The translations under genes and the position numbers were made by a program. From Silicimonas sp. (GTDB lineage Bacteria; Pseudomonadota; Alphaproteobacteria; Rhodobacterales; Rhodobacteraceae), in the NCBI GenBank assembly GCA_022826205.1, contig JAJDVJ010000184.1:1-37524 (forward strand): a stretch of DNA of 37,524 nt. Direction: 5' to 3'. Under the pieces are notes generated by a model, which did no database searches, was not told the DNA's origin, and was given only the letters and a program-made list of their open reading frames with translations. Position 1 is the first letter of the stretch. Every line of letters starts with the position of its first letter. This document shows positions 25,712 through 35,574 of this stretch, piece by piece.

Positions 25712-27421
25712 TCAGAACATGAAATATCGCTGCGCCATGGGCAGGATCTCGGCGGGCTGGCAGGCCAGCAACTCGCCGTCGGCCCGCACCTCGTAGGTCT
25801 CCGGGTCCACCTCCACCTCCGGCGTTGCGTCGTTCAGGACCAGGTCCTTCTTGCCGATTTCGCGCGTGTTGGCGACGGCCAGCGTTTCCTTGGCCAGACC
25901 GAGCGTGGCGCCGATGCCGACGTCCTGCGCCGCGGCGCTGACAAAGGTCACGGATGAGCATTCGACGCTTCTGCCATAGGCGCCGAACATGGGGCGCGAA
26001 TAGACCGGCTGCGGCGTCGGGATCGAGGCGTTGGGGTCGCCCATCTGCGCCATGGCAATGGTCCCGCCGATGATCACCATCTCCGGCTTCACGCCGAAGA
26101 AGGCAGGATTCCACAGAACCAGGTCGGCGCGCTTTCCCTCCTCGATCGACCCGATTTCATGCGCGACCCCGTGCGCGATGGCGGGATTGATCGTGTATTT
26201 CGCGATGTATCGGCGTACCCGGTAGTTGTCGTTGCCGCCGGTTTCTTCCGGCAGGCGCCCCCGCTGTCTCTTCATCTTGTCCGCGGTCTGCCATGTGCGG
26301 ATCAGGACCTCTCCCACGCGCCCCATGGCCTGACTGTCGGAAGCGATGATTGAAAACGCGCCCATGTCGTGAAGGATGTCCTCGGCCGCGATGGTCTCGC
26401 GACGGATTCGGCTCTCCGCAAAGGCCACGTCTTCCGGAATGGACTGGTCGAGGTGATGGCAGACCATGAGCATGTCGAGATGCTCCTCCACGGTGTTGAC
26501 CGTGAAGGGTCGCGTCGGGTTCGTGGAGGACGGCAGCACATGGTCCTCGCCGCAGATCCTGATGATGTCCGGTGCATGCCCGCCGCCCGCACCTTCGGTA
26601 TGGAAGGCGTGGATCGTGCGGCCATTGATGGCCTTGACGGTGTTCTCGACGAACCCGCTTTCGTTCAGCGTGTCGGTGTGGATCATCACCTGGACGTCCA
26701 TGGCATCGGCGACGTTCAGGCAGCAATCTATGGCGCCTGGCGTAGTGCCCCAGTCCTCGTGCAGTTTCAGGGCGCAGGCCCCAACATTGACCTGCTCTTC
26801 CAAGGCTGCCGGGAGCGATGCGTTGCCCTTGCCCGCAAAGGCGAGGTTCATCGGGAAGGCATCCGCCGCCTGCAGCATTCGCCCGATATGCCAGGGACCG
26901 GGCGTGCAGGTGGTCGCGAAGGTGCCGTGGGCCGGTCCGGTTCCGCCGCCAAGCATGGTCGTCAGGCCGGAATGCAGCGCATCCTCGATCTGCTGCGGAC
27001 AGATGAAATGGATGTGGCTGTCAAAGCCGCCGGCCGTAAGGATCTTTCCTTCGCCGGCAATCGCCTCGGTGCCAGGTCCGATGACGATGTCGACTCCGGG
27101 TTGCGTATCTGGATTTCCCGCCTTGCCGACCCTGGCGATCCGTCCGTCCTTCAGCCCGACGTCTGCCTTGTAGATGCCGGCATGATCGACGATCAGCGCA
27201 TTTGTGATGACCGTATCCACTGCACCTTCGGCGCGTGCGACCTGTGACTGTCCCATTCCGTCACGGATGACCTTGCCGCCGCCGAACTTGACCTCTTCGC
27301 CATAGAAGGTGTGGTCGCGCTCGACCTCGATGACGAGGTCGGTGTCGGCAAGCCGGACCTTGTCCCCGGTCGTGGGGCCGAACATGGCGGCATAGTCAGC
27401 GCGCGAGATGGTCGCGGGCAT
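25712..27421 (-). CDS. ureC: Urease alpha subunit (catalytic)
   Basis: 569-residue catalytic subunit that hydrolyses urea to ammonia and carbamate at a di-nickel centre. Nickel ligands and partners are visible: His136 and His138 ([10 protein letters not shown]), Lys219 ([12 protein letters not shown]), which is carbamylated in the family, MIHTDTLNE, and the Asp in [11 protein letters not shown]. The mobile flap is MVCHHLD. Length matches the family (about 570). GGAAGGGA precedes ATG 27421. It follows ureB after 66 bases. All key residues I can locate are intact, so the enzyme should be active. Confidence 0.98.
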   Translation of the reverse strand: MPATISRADYAAMFGPTTGDKVRLADTDLVIEVERDHTFYGEEVKFGGGKVIRDGMGQSQVARAEGAVDTVITNALIVDHAGIYKADVGLKDGRIARVGKAGNPDTQPGVDIVIGPGTEAIAGEGKILTAGGFDSHIHFICPQQIEDALHSGLTTMLGGGTGPAHGTFATTCTPGPWHIGRMLQAADAFPMNLAFAGKGNASLPAALEEQVNVGACALKLHEDWGTTPGAIDCCLNVADAMDVQVMIHTDTLNESGFVENTVKAINGRTIHAFHTEGAGGGHAPDIIRICGEDHVLPSSTNPTRPFTVNTVEEHLDMLMVCHHLDQSIPEDVAFAESRIRRETIAAEDILHDMGAFSIIASDSQAMGRVGEVLIRTWQTADKMKRQRGRLPEETGGNDNYRVRRYIAKYTINPAIAHGVAHEIGSIEEGKRADLVLWNPAFFGVKPEMVIIGGTIAMAQMGDPNASIPTPQPVYSRPMFGAYGRSVECSSVTFVSAAAQDVGIGATLGLAKETLAVANTREIGKKDLVLNDATPEVEVDPETYEVRADGELLACQPAEILPMAQRYFMF

Positions 27422-27487
27422 GATGCGTTCCCTTCCTTTCCATTCCGGAGCGTGCAGACGAGAGATGGGAGAGCAGCGAGACTGGCA

Positions 27488-27793
27488 TCACAGGGCTCCC
27501 ATGACCTGTTGGTTGAACCCGAACACGTTCCGTGCGCCGCCAATGGGAATGAGTTGCACCTCCCTGCGCTGCCCCGGCTCAAAGCGCACAGCTGTCCCGG
27601 CTGCGATGTCAAGCCGCATGCCTCGCGCCGCGTCGCGGTCGAATTCCAACGCGCCGTTCGCCTCTCCGAAATGGTAGTGCGAGCCCACCTGCACCGGCCG
27701 GTCGCCGGTATTGGCAACCATCAGCGTGATGGCTTCCCGGTCCGCGTTCAGCGTGACATCGTCCGGCCCGGCCATGACTTCGCCGGGGATCAT
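27488..27793 (-). CDS. ureB: Urease beta subunit
   Basis: 101-residue structural subunit of the urease trimer of Ure[19 protein letters not shown] at the start, then [17 protein letters not shown] and [15 protein letters not shown] near the end, are diagnostic. ATG 27793 is chosen from the family start and the GGAGC six bases upstream. Its ATG overlaps the TGA of the small reading frame before it (ATGA), which suggests coupled translation with that frame rather than directly with ureA. Confidence 0.97.
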   Translation of the reverse strand: MIPGEVMAGPDDVTLNADREAITLMVANTGDRPVQVGSHYHFGEANGALEFDRDAARGMRLDIAAGTAVRFEPGQRREVQLIPIGGARNVFGFNQQVMGAL

Positions 27794-27945
27794 GTTTGCT
27801 CCTTCGCGCAATTCAGCCTCGAAGAAACTGCAGGCGCGGCGAGGCGGAAACCCATGCATGCGCTCCAGTCGGCATGTGGGATCGGCAATGCCGCCTCATC
27901 GGCTTGGGCAGGCAATTCGAACAGAAGCGGTGGAAGAACATGCAT
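27790..27945 (-). CDS. Small 51-residue reading frame between ureA and ureB
   Basis: Too short for most gene callers. ATG 27945 is preceded by GAGGGG eight bases away, and the frame begins only 11 bases after the ureA stop. It runs 51 codons (opening [18 protein letters not shown]) to a TGA that overlaps the ureB ATG. A ribosome site, tight spacing on the left and a stop-start overlap on the right are what a translated operon member shows. The peptide has a Leu/Pro-rich start, two cysteines and no family I recognise. It could be a coupling leader for ureB or a urease-associated protein; it could also be chance. Confidence 0.55.
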   Translation of the reverse strand: MHVLPPLLFELPAQADEAALPIPHADWSACMGFRLAAPAVSSRLNCAKEQT

Positions 27946-27956
27946 GGAATGCCCCC

Positions 27957-28259
27957 TCATCGGATCGGATTGTGAACTGTGACCAGCTTTGTGCCGTCAG
28001 GAAAGGTCGCCTCTACCTGCACGTCGTGGATCATCTCGGGCACGCCCTCCATGCACTGATCTCTGGTGACGATCTCGGCGCCTGCCTCCATCATGTCGGC
28101 GACAGAGCGGCCGTCGCGCGCGCCTTCGACAACCGCATCGGTGATCAGGGCAATGGCCTCCGGGTGGTTCAGCTTCACGCCGCGGGCCAGCCGCTTGCGG
28201 GCGACTTCCGCCGCCATGGAAACGAGAAGCTTGTCCTTTTCGCGTGGAGTCAGGTTCAT
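27957..28259 (-). CDS. ureA: Urease gamma subunit
   Basis: 100-residue structural subunit. Start [20 protein letters not shown] and the segments [13 protein letters not shown] and [19 protein letters not shown] are diagnostic. ATG 28259 lies one base after the ureD stop (TGACATG), so the two are coupled; an upstream in-frame start at 28292 lies inside ureD and is not needed. In enteric bacteria this subunit is encoded separately from ureB, as here. Confidence 0.97.
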   Translation of the reverse strand: MNLTPREKDKLLVSMAAEVARKRLARGVKLNHPEAIALITDAVVEGARDGRSVADMMEAGAEIVTRDQCMEGVPEMIHDVQVEATFPDGTKLVTVHNPIR

Positions 28260-28260
28260 G

Positions 28261-29145
28261 TCAGATGTTCCAGCATCGGGGGAGCCCGTCATGGCTCAGG
28301 TGGTTCAACATCGGGACCAGGCTTGAACGCATCTTGTTGCTGTCACGGGAAAGAAGGCGCATGACCAGCACGTCTTCATGGATGAGACTGGCGCCGGCCT
28401 GGCACGGCAGAAAACGGCGCAGCGCTGCAAGCTGCGCCTCGGCGTCGGGAGCGACATAGACCAGCGAGGCCATGGCACGCGCACCGCCAGCGACGCCAGG
28501 ACGATCAAGCAGTGCCTGAACGTCGGCTGCCAAACGGACGCGGTCCAGGTAGACCTGGACACCCGCGCGCCGGACTTCTATGCGATCCAGGACGTGCGCC
28601 GAGGTCACGGTCTCTCCCATTTCAAGACGACCGAAGACCAGCGGTTCCGTCAACAGCAATGTGGCCCCTTCCTGCAACTCAACTGTCAGTGATCGCTCCA
28701 GCGAGCAGCCGTCGAAGAGAATCGTCTCTTGCGGCAGCCAGTTCACGCGCGCACCTTCCGCCACGTCCAGACGCGTTTCGATTTGCCCGTGCTCCCCTGG
28801 CGAAGCCCGGTAGATCCGTTCGGCCGCCTGAGTGGTGAGTGTCAGGGTCGTCCCTGCCTCGGCGCACGCAGCCAGCGAAAAGCGATCGCCGCCGGTGACG
28901 CCCCCGGCGCAGTTCAGAAGGACGGCCTGCAGCGCCTGCCCGGTGTTTCCGGGGAAAAGGCACTTAAGCGATCCCGACTGCCGCAATCTCCGCAATGCAG
29001 TGCCGCCGTCCCTGGACTTGGCAGCAAGCGAAACCTCTCCCTGCGCACGCGCCATGACTGGTGCAGCGGACTGCGGAGATATCGACAGCAGCTCGGTGAT
29101 GGTTCCCTCCGGAGCGCAAATTCGGTGCCCCCATTTGAGCCGCAC
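28261..29145 (-). CDS. ureD: Urease accessory protein UreD
   Basis: Up to 294 residues. UreD (UreH elsewhere) forms the scaffold that carries nickel from UreG/UreF to the apo-urease. Landmarks are [38 protein letters not shown] and [12 protein letters not shown]. The start is uncertain: GTG 29145 gives the full frame with a GGAG that is too close; ATG 29055 ([10 protein letters not shown]) would still keep the conserved part. A strong GGAGGG at about 29110 faces no good start codon. First gene of the ure operon, divergent from urtA. Confidence 0.92.
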   Translation of the reverse strand: MRLKWGHRICAPEGTITELLSISPQSAAPVMARAQGEVSLAAKSRDGGTALRRLRQSGSLKCLFPGNTGQALQAVLLNCAGGVTGGDRFSLAACAEAGTTLTLTTQAAERIYRASPGEHGQIETRLDVAEGARVNWLPQETILFDGCSLERSLTVELQEGATLLLTEPLVFGRLEMGETVTSAHVLDRIEVRRAGVQVYLDRVRLAADVQALLDRPGVAGGARAMASLVYVAPDAEAQLAALRRFLPCQAGASLIHEDVLVMRLLSRDSNKMRSSLVPMLNHLSHDGLPRCWNI

Positions 29146-29478
29146 CGCTCCGAATCGCCACGAAATTGCAATTTGACTGGATCATCGGACCGCCACCCGC
29201 CCTGATTTTGTGCAAAGAACGCACATCTAGATGAATTTTTGGGCAACAAACTCCGAAGCTTCAATTGCCAGCCGCTGTCGATTGCCAATCATGCTGCAAT
29301 GCAGAGACACTGTCCCTGTCCGCTGGGGCGTCGGCCTCGAAGAGCGGGTGTGTGACGACCGGAAAGCTAGGAACTCTCATCGGCCGCCACACGGTTGCAA
29401 CAAGAAGTTGCGGAGCATGGGTACGGAATTCGGCGAACTTAGGCAAGCGTCCTCGTGCCACTCCGCTTGGAGAAAATG
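29146..29478. promoter_or_regulatory. Divergent control region between urease operon and urea transporter
   Basis: 333 bases that must hold both promoters. Seen: a perfect 12-base palindrome AAATTGCAATTT (29163-29174) just before ureD; a dyad TGTGC-N7-GCACA (29209-29225); and an 8-base palindrome GTTGCAAC (29394-29401) nearer urtA. The first and third share a TTGCAA core. I looked for a sigma-54 GG-N10-GC pair on both strands and found none I trust, so nitrogen control is plausible from gene content only. No gene is supported in this gap. Confidence 0.4.
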
Positions 29479-30762
29479 ATGAAAACTCTGAAAGTCCTGG
29501 CAGCCACGTCGGCTGCCGCCTTTGCGTTTGGCGGCCCTGCGGTCGCCGCCGATTGTCCGGTCAAGTTAGGCGTCCTGCATTCGCTGTCAGGAACAATGGC
29601 AATTTCCGAGACGACGCTGAAGGACACCATGTTGATGCTCGTCGACCAGCAGAACGGGGCTGGCGGCATTCTCGGGTGCGAAATCGAGGCAGTCGTGGTC
29701 GATCCGGCCTCCGACTGGCCGCTCTTCGCCGAGAAGGCGCGCGAACTCCTGACGGTCCACGAGGTCGACGTGATCTTCGGCAACTGGACCTCGGTCAGTC
29801 GAAAGTCGGTCCTGCCGGTGATCGAGGAACTGAACGGCCTCCTGTTCTATCCCGTCCAGTACGAAGGCGAGGAAAGCTCGAAGAACGTGTTCTATACCGG
29901 CGCCGCACCGAACCAGCAGGCGATTCCTGCAACCGACTACTATCTTGACGAGCTTGGCGTTGAGAAGTTCGCCCTTCTGGGCACCGACTACGTGTATCCG
30001 CGGACCACGAACAACATCCTTGAGTCCTACCTGAAGTCAAAGGGCATCTCCGAAGCGGACATCTTCGTCAACTATACGCCCTTCGGCCATTCGGACTGGT
30101 CAAAGATCGTGGCCGACGTCGTTGCGTTGGGTGCTGACGGAAAGAAGGTGGGCGTCATCTCGACGATCAATGGCGATGCAAACATCGGTTTCTACAAGGA
30201 ACTTGCCGCCGCAGGCGTTTCGGCCGACGACATCCCTGTCGTCGCCTTCTCGGTCGGCGAAGAGGAGCTTTCAGGCCTCGATACCAGCAACCTCGTCGGG
30301 CACCTGGCGGCATGGAACTATTTCATGTCAGCCGACACGTCCGAGAACGAGGCGTTCATCGCGGCCTGGCATGAGTTCATCGGTGACGAAAGCCGCGTCA
30401 CCAACGACCCGATGGAGGCCCACTACATCGGCTTCAACATGTGGGTGAACTCAGTCACCGAAGCCGGGACCACCGATGTCGACGCGGTGCGCGAAGCGAT
30501 GTGGGGCCAGGAATTCCCCAACCTGACGGGCGGCGTGGCCGTGATGGGCGTGAACCACCACCTGTCGAAGCCCGTGCTGATCGGCGAAATCCAGGCGGAC
30601 GGCCAGTTCGACATCATCAGCGAAACCGAGGAAGTCCCGGGCGACGCCTGGACCGATTTCCTGCCGGCATCGGCCATGCTGACATCGAACTGGAGCGATC
30701 TTGGCTGCGGCATGTACGACACGGGTACCGCGACCTGCGTCCAGATCAAGTCCAACTACTGA
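29479..30762 (+). CDS. urtA: Urea ABC transporter, substrate-binding protein
   Basis: 427-residue periplasmic urea-binding protein. A signal peptide is clear (MKTLKVLAATSAAAFAFGGPAVAA) with cleavage before DCPVKLG. The mature part is the branched-chain amino acid type fold with LGVLHSLSGTMAISET, FGNWTSVSRKSVLPVIE and LLFYPVQYEGEESS, all typical of UrtA. ATG 29479 is six bases after GGAG (29469-29472); ATG 29476 is also in frame. First of five urt genes and divergent from the urease operon, so urea is the likely ligand. Confidence 0.96.
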   Translation: MKTLKVLAATSAAAFAFGGPAVAADCPVKLGVLHSLSGTMAISETTLKDTMLMLVDQQNGAGGILGCEIEAVVVDPASDWPLFAEKARELLTVHEVDVIFGNWTSVSRKSVLPVIEELNGLLFYPVQYEGEESSKNVFYTGAAPNQQAIPATDYYLDELGVEKFALLGTDYVYPRTTNNILESYLKSKGISEADIFVNYTPFGHSDWSKIVADVVALGADGKKVGVISTINGDANIGFYKELAAAGVSADDIPVVAFSVGEEELSGLDTSNLVGHLAAWNYFMSADTSENEAFIAAWHEFIGDESRVTNDPMEAHYIGFNMWVNSVTEAGTTDVDAVREAMWGQEFPNLTGGVAVMGVNHHLSKPVLIGEIQADGQFDIISETEEVPGDAWTDFLPASAMLTSNWSDLGCGMYDTGTATCVQIKSNY

Positions 30763-30816
30763 TCCGCGAATTCTCCGGCCGGGACTGCCCGGCCGGAGTC
30801 CTTCAGGTGGGGCACC

Positions 30817-32775
30817 ATGAGACCGATCATTCTGGCAATGCACGTGCTGATTGTCTCGACCGTGGCAACGCTTGCCGAAACCGGTCCGGTCCAGGCCATC
30901 CTGCAGGAGCAAAGGGACTTGATCGTCAAGAGCTCGCGCAAGACGATTGGACCCGCAATCGAGGCCGTCGCCACCAGCGGGCTGCCCGAAGCGCAGTCGG
31001 TTCTCCAGGCCTGGCAGGTCAAGAACATCTGGATGAGAAAGTCGGACGGGCTGTTCTTTCTCGGCGAAAAGATCGATTCCAAGACCTATCGCCTGATCGA
31101 TTTCGACAGCGGCGACACGGTAGGCGAGTTTCCAAAACGAGCACTGAAGAACATCAAGCCGAACAGCGGGATAAGAGCATTGATCGGAACGGCCCTGGTG
31201 CAGTTCCAGCTCCTCGATCCCGAGCCGGACCGGCGAATGGCGGCGCTTGACGCCATCGAGCGCTCACCGGACGCAAGCCTTCTGGCCCCGCTCCGGAATT
31301 CGATCGATGACGAAAGCGACGCGGAAATCCGTGCACGCAAGATGCGGATAGAACGGCTTCTGACCATCGCCCACGGAACGAGCGTCGATGAGCGCGTGGC
31401 AGCCATTGAAGAGATGTCTACCGATCTCGGCGTCGACGTACGCGCTGCGTTGAACCCACTGACAAGGACCAAGATCATGGCCTTCGCGGGAGACATCCCC
31501 GAAGGACTGAACGTGGCGCGGCGTCTGAGCCCAGGAAGCGATGACCTTCCTCGCGAGGATGCATATGCGCTCCTGGTCGCCACTGATCTGGCTCCGGCCA
31601 TAGTCGGTCGCGACGCGATCCGCGACGCGCTGATCGCCAATCTGGAAGACAATTCCGCAGGAGGCGTCCAGGCGGGCGAGCTTGGCACTGACGAGGCGCG
31701 ACTGCGGGCATATGGCGTGCTGGCCCGAGCGGGTACGGTTCCGCCCCTCGTCACCGATGCCGAAATGGACGCTGCGCTGGATGCGCATATCTTCGCGGCC
31801 GTCTACGCCGAAGCCTCGTCTGCCGTTACCGCCGCTGCCGAGTCGGCCCTTGTCCGGATCGCGAACCGGGTCGGCATTTCCCAGGGCGCCGATCTGGCTC
31901 TCGACGCCCTTTCGCTCGCCTCGATCTACTTTCTTGCCGCAATCGGCCTTGCCATCACCTTCGGCGTGATGGGCGTCATCAACATGGCCCACGGCGAATT
32001 CATCATGATGGGTGCCTACACCGGCTACGTCGTGCAGCAATTCATCCCTCATCATACCGTCTCGATTCTCGTCGCGGTACCTCTGGCCTTCGTCGTCACT
32101 TTCGGTGCCGGCGTGGCGATGGAGCGGTTGGTGATCCGCTGGCTCTACAACCGCCCGCTGGAGACTCTCTTGGCCACTTTCGGCATCTCCATCGCCCTCC
32201 AGCAGCTCGCCAAGAACATCTTTGGCACCCAGGCGCGGCCTCTGACCTCGCCAAGCTGGCTCGACGGGGCTTGGGTCGTCAACGACGTAATCTCGATCTC
32301 ACACATCCGGATCGCGATCTTCGTGCTGGCGCTGATCTTCCTGGGCGTCTTCCTGTTCATCATGCACCGAACCCGGCTGGGGCTGGAGACCCGCGCGGTC
32401 ACGCAGAACCGGCGCATGGCAGCAACAATGGGGATCAATCCCGACCGGGTGAACATGCTGACCTTCGGGCTGGGCTCCGGGATCGCCGGAATCGCGGGAG
32501 TGGCCATCGGGCTCTACGCGAAGGTCACCTCGGACCTTGGCGCGGATTACATCGTGCAGAGTTTCATGACTGTCGTCGTTGGCGGTGTCGGAAACATCTG
32601 GGGCACTCTTCTGGGGGCCACCGGCATCGGCTTTCTGCAGAAAGGGATTGAATGGTTCAATCCTTCGAACACGCTCGCTGCCCAGACCTACATGATCATA
32701 TTCATCATCGTCGTCTTCATCCAGCTCCGCCCGCAGGGAATCATCGCCCTCAAGGGCCGGGCGGCGGGAGACTGA
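30817..32775 (+). CDS. urtB: Urea ABC transporter, permease UrtB with N-terminal extension
   Basis: 652 residues. Residues 1-22 look like a signal or anchor helix. Residues 23-350 are a soluble, helical, repeat-like domain (for example LLAPLRNSIDDESDAEIRA) on the outside. The membrane permease starts near 365 (LALDALSLASIYFLAAIGLA) and carries INMAHGEFIMMGAYTGYVVQ, typical of LivH/UrtB. The extension is common in proteobacterial UrtB but absent from plain LivH. AGGTGGGG precedes ATG. Three bases separate it from urtC. Confidence 0.95.
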   Translation: MRPIILAMHVLIVSTVATLAETGPVQAILQEQRDLIVKSSRKTIGPAIEAVATSGLPEAQSVLQAWQVKNIWMRKSDGLFFLGEKIDSKTYRLIDFDSGDTVGEFPKRALKNIKPNSGIRALIGTALVQFQLLDPEPDRRMAALDAIERSPDASLLAPLRNSIDDESDAEIRARKMRIERLLTIAHGTSVDERVAAIEEMSTDLGVDVRAALNPLTRTKIMAFAGDIPEGLNVARRLSPGSDDLPREDAYALLVATDLAPAIVGRDAIRDALIANLEDNSAGGVQAGELGTDEARLRAYGVLARAGTVPPLVTDAEMDAALDAHIFAAVYAEASSAVTAAAESALVRIANRVGISQGADLALDALSLASIYFLAAIGLAITFGVMGVINMAHGEFIMMGAYTGYVVQQFIPHHTVSILVAVPLAFVVTFGAGVAMERLVIRWLYNRPLETLLATFGISIALQQLAKNIFGTQARPLTSPSWLDGAWVVNDVISISHIRIAIFVLALIFLGVFLFIMHRTRLGLETRAVTQNRRMAATMGINPDRVNMLTFGLGSGIAGIAGVAIGLYAKVTSDLGADYIVQSFMTVVVGGVGNIWGTLLGATGIGFLQKGIEWFNPSNTLAAQTYMIIFIIVVFIQLRPQGIIALKGRAAGD

Positions 32776-32778
32776 GCC

Positions 32779-34011
32779 ATGCCGCAGAGCGTCATTGCCA
32801 GAAACCCTTCCGTGCTGGTCTTCCTTGCCATTCTCGGCCTCTTCACCCTTAGCGTGACTCTGATGTCGGAGTGGGCCGGGTCGGAGATCGTCTCCACCTC
32901 CTTTGTCAAGACGCTGGGCAAGACGCTCTGCCTTGCCCTGGTGGCCGTGGCGATGGACCTCGTCTGGGGCTATGCCGGCATTCTCAGCCTCGGCCACTTC
33001 GCGTTCTTCGGGCTTGGTGGCTACATGATCGGCATGTGGCTGATGTACGAGCGGACGCACCGCATCGTCGCCTCATCGCTCGCCGAAGCGCCGATTCCAC
33101 CGACCGAATCCGAAATCGCGGGCGCCATCGGCAACCAGATCTTCGGAGTCGTGGGGTCTAGCGAGTTCCCTGCGATCTGGGCCTTTGCGGACAGCCTCGC
33201 GCTGCAACTCCTCCTCGTCGTGCTTGTGCCGGGTCTCTTCGCGTTTGTCTTCGGCTGGCTCGCCTTCCGGTCTCGCGTCACGGGCGTCTACCTCTCGATC
33301 CTGACGCAGGCGATGACGCTGGCGCTGGCGCTCTACCTCTTCCAGAACGACAGCGGTCTTCGTGGCAACAACGGGCTTTCCGGGCTGCAGAACCTCCCGG
33401 GGCTCGACCATGTGCCGCAATCGAGCATCTCGATCTGGTTCTTCTGGGCCTCCGCGGGCGCGCTGGCCCTGGGCTACGTGTTCTCCGCCTGGATCGTCTC
33501 GGGCAAGTTCGGTTCGGTGATCCGCGGCATCCGCGACAACGAGTCGAGAGTGCGTTTCCTGGGCTACCCGGTGGAAGCATACAAGCTCTTCGTCTTCACG
33601 GTCACGGCGATGATCGCAGGGATTGCCGGAGCGCTCTACTATCCACAGGCGGGCATCATCAACCCGGCCGAAATCGCACCCATCGCCTCGATATATCTTG
33701 CGGTCTGGGTCGCCATCGGCGGACGTGGCCGTCTCTACGGTGCGGTAATCGGCGCCGCTTTCGTCAGCCTCGTCTCGTCGTGGTTCACCGGCGGACAGGC
33801 CCCCGACGTCAACCTGGGATTCTACACGATCAAGTGGGTCGACTGGTGGCTGGTCCTCCTGGGCCTCAGCTTCGTTGCGGTCACGCTCCTTGCGCCGAAG
33901 GGCATCGGCGGCCTGGTGGATCTCTGGACCGGCCGGATGGCACCGGATCGCCACGGCGCGGACCTGGGCCCTGATTCCGGTTCGTTGCGCGAGGCGGAGG
34001 CAGAACAGTGA
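32779..34011 (+). CDS. urtC: Urea ABC transporter, permease UrtC
   Basis: 410-residue inner-membrane permease of the LivM type, partner of UrtB. About ten membrane helices; LSLGHFAFFGLGGYMIGMWLM and GVYLSILTQAMTLALAL are landmarks, with NNGLSGLQNLPG in the loop typical of UrtC. The hydrophilic tail of about 25 residues ends EAEAEQ. Its TGA overlaps the GTG start of urtD. Confidence 0.96.
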   Translation: MPQSVIARNPSVLVFLAILGLFTLSVTLMSEWAGSEIVSTSFVKTLGKTLCLALVAVAMDLVWGYAGILSLGHFAFFGLGGYMIGMWLMYERTHRIVASSLAEAPIPPTESEIAGAIGNQIFGVVGSSEFPAIWAFADSLALQLLLVVLVPGLFAFVFGWLAFRSRVTGVYLSILTQAMTLALALYLFQNDSGLRGNNGLSGLQNLPGLDHVPQSSISIWFFWASAGALALGYVFSAWIVSGKFGSVIRGIRDNESRVRFLGYPVEAYKLFVFTVTAMIAGIAGALYYPQAGIINPAEIAPIASIYLAVWVAIGGRGRLYGAVIGAAFVSLVSSWFTGGQAPDVNLGFYTIKWVDWWLVLLGLSFVAVTLLAPKGIGGLVDLWTGRMAPDRHGADLGPDSGSLREAEAEQ

Positions 34012-34748
34012 AATCGCTTCTCGAGGTCTCCGGCGTCTCGGTCTCCTTCGACGGCTTCAAGGCGATCAACAACCTGAGCTTCGCCATCGGCGATGCGGAA
34101 CTGCGCGCCATCATCGGACCCAACGGTGCAGGAAAGACGACCTTCATGGACATAGTCACCGGCAAGACAAGGCCGGACGAAGGTCGGGTACTGTGGGGGG
34201 AGGCCAACATTTCGCTGCTGGGGCTCTCCGAGGCACGGATCGCCCGCGAGGGCATCGGCCGCAAGTTCCAGAAGCCTACGGTGTTCGAAGACCAGACTGT
34301 CCTCGAAAACCTGCTGATGGCGCTCCGCAACGCGCGCGGGCCGCTTCAGGTCCTTTTCTACCGGCCAACGCCCGAGGATCTTGACCGGGTGCACGAGCTA
34401 GCCGGCGAAATCGGGCTCCTGGACGCCCTTGACCGCAAGTCGGGCGAGCTGAGCCATGGACAGAAGCAATGGCTGGAAATCGGCATGCTGCTCGCGCAAG
34501 AGCCAAGGCTGCTGCTGGTCGACGAACCGGCCGCAGGCATGACGCCCGCGGAACGCGAACACACAACCACGCTGCTGGTTGAGGCGGCGAAGTCCCGCGC
34601 GGTGGTGGTGATCGAACATGACATGGATTTCGTGCGCCGCCTGGGCTGCAAGGTGACGGTCCTGCACGATGGAGCGGTCCAGGCCGAAGGCAGCCTTGAT
34701 CACGTCACGGCGAACCGGAAGGTCATCGACGTGTACCTGGGACGCTGA
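34008..34748 (+). CDS. urtD: Urea ABC transporter, ATP-binding protein UrtD
   Basis: 246-residue ATPase of the LivG type. Walker A GPNGAGKTT (37-45), signature LSHGQKQWLEIGML, Walker B LLLVDEPAAGMTP, and H-loop VVVIEHDMDFVR. The start is GTG overlapping the urtC stop (GTGA), so translation is coupled. Its signature is LSHGQ rather than LSGGQ, which is usual for UrtD. Confidence 0.96.
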   Translation: MKSLLEVSGVSVSFDGFKAINNLSFAIGDAELRAIIGPNGAGKTTFMDIVTGKTRPDEGRVLWGEANISLLGLSEARIAREGIGRKFQKPTVFEDQTVLENLLMALRNARGPLQVLFYRPTPEDLDRVHELAGEIGLLDALDRKSGELSHGQKQWLEIGMLLAQEPRLLLVDEPAAGMTPAEREHTTTLLVEAAKSRAVVVIEHDMDFVRRLGCKVTVLHDGAVQAEGSLDHVTANRKVIDVYLGR

Positions 34749-34751
34749 GCA

Positions 34752-35447
34752 ATGCTGACGACAACCGATCTCACCCTGCACTATGGTCACTCGCAGATAC
34801 TCAACGGAATCTCGTTCGAGGCGAAAACGGGCGAGATCACCTGCATCATGGGCACCAACGGCGTGGGCAAGACCAGCCTGATCCGCGCAATTTCGGGGGC
34901 TCATCCACGCTCCGGCGGCACGATGGTCCTGGATGGTGAGGAGCTCGGCGTGCTGCCCGCCCACGAACTTGCGCAAAGGGGCGTCGGCGTGGTGCCGCAG
35001 GGGCGCGAAATCTTCCCGCTGCTGACGGTGCGGGAAAACCTCGAGACCGGATTTTCCTGCCTGCCGCGAACGGAGCACCGGATACCGGACGAGGTGTTCG
35101 AGATGTTCCCGATCCTCTTCAGTTTCCTGGACAGGAGGGGCGGTGACCTCTCGGGCGGTCAGCAACAGCAGCTGGCAATCGCCCGCGCACTGATCACCCG
35201 GCCCAGGCTTTTGCTGTTGGACGAGCCGACCGAGGGCATCCAGCCCAATGTCATCCAGCAAATCGGTGACGTGATCCGCAGGCTGCGCGAGCGTGGCGAC
35301 CTGGCGATCGTGCTGGTGGAGCAGTATTTCGACTTCGCATTCGATCTGGCAGATCACATCGTCGTACTGCGTCGCGGCGAAGTCATCCATTCCGGTGCAA
35401 GGGACAGCATCCCCCGGGACGAGCTGCTGTCCAAGGTGTCCGTATAG
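34752..35447 (+). CDS. urtE: Urea ABC transporter, ATP-binding protein UrtE
   Basis: 231-residue ATPase of the LivF type. Walker A GTNGVGKTS, signature LSGGQQQQLAIARAL, Walker B LLLLDEPTEGIQPN, followed by VLVEQYFDFAFDLAD. The EGIQPN and QYFDFA segments are typical of UrtE. Three bases after urtD. Last gene of the transporter; 127 bases of non-coding DNA separate it from the convergent LacI-type gene, with no clear terminator. Confidence 0.96.
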   Translation: MLTTTDLTLHYGHSQILNGISFEAKTGEITCIMGTNGVGKTSLIRAISGAHPRSGGTMVLDGEELGVLPAHELAQRGVGVVPQGREIFPLLTVRENLETGFSCLPRTEHRIPDEVFEMFPILFSFLDRRGGDLSGGQQQQLAIARALITRPRLLLLDEPTEGIQPNVIQQIGDVIRRLRERGDLAIVLVEQYFDFAFDLADHIVVLRRGEVIHSGARDSIPRDELLSKVSV

Positions 35448-35574
35448 GCCGAATGGCATTGCAGCGGGTCCGCACGAGCCCCATTGGCGTCGGCAACTGC
35501 AGTGTCACCCGTTTCCCTAGGTGTCGCCTCGATTGCGTGGAAGGCCTGAAGACTCCGGCGATCACGCGAACGCT

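Noticed and set aside
29146-29478. Sigma-54 promoter for urtA or ureD
   Set aside because: I tested GG-N10-GC on both strands by eye; near matches such as the one at 29382-29400 have the wrong spacing.
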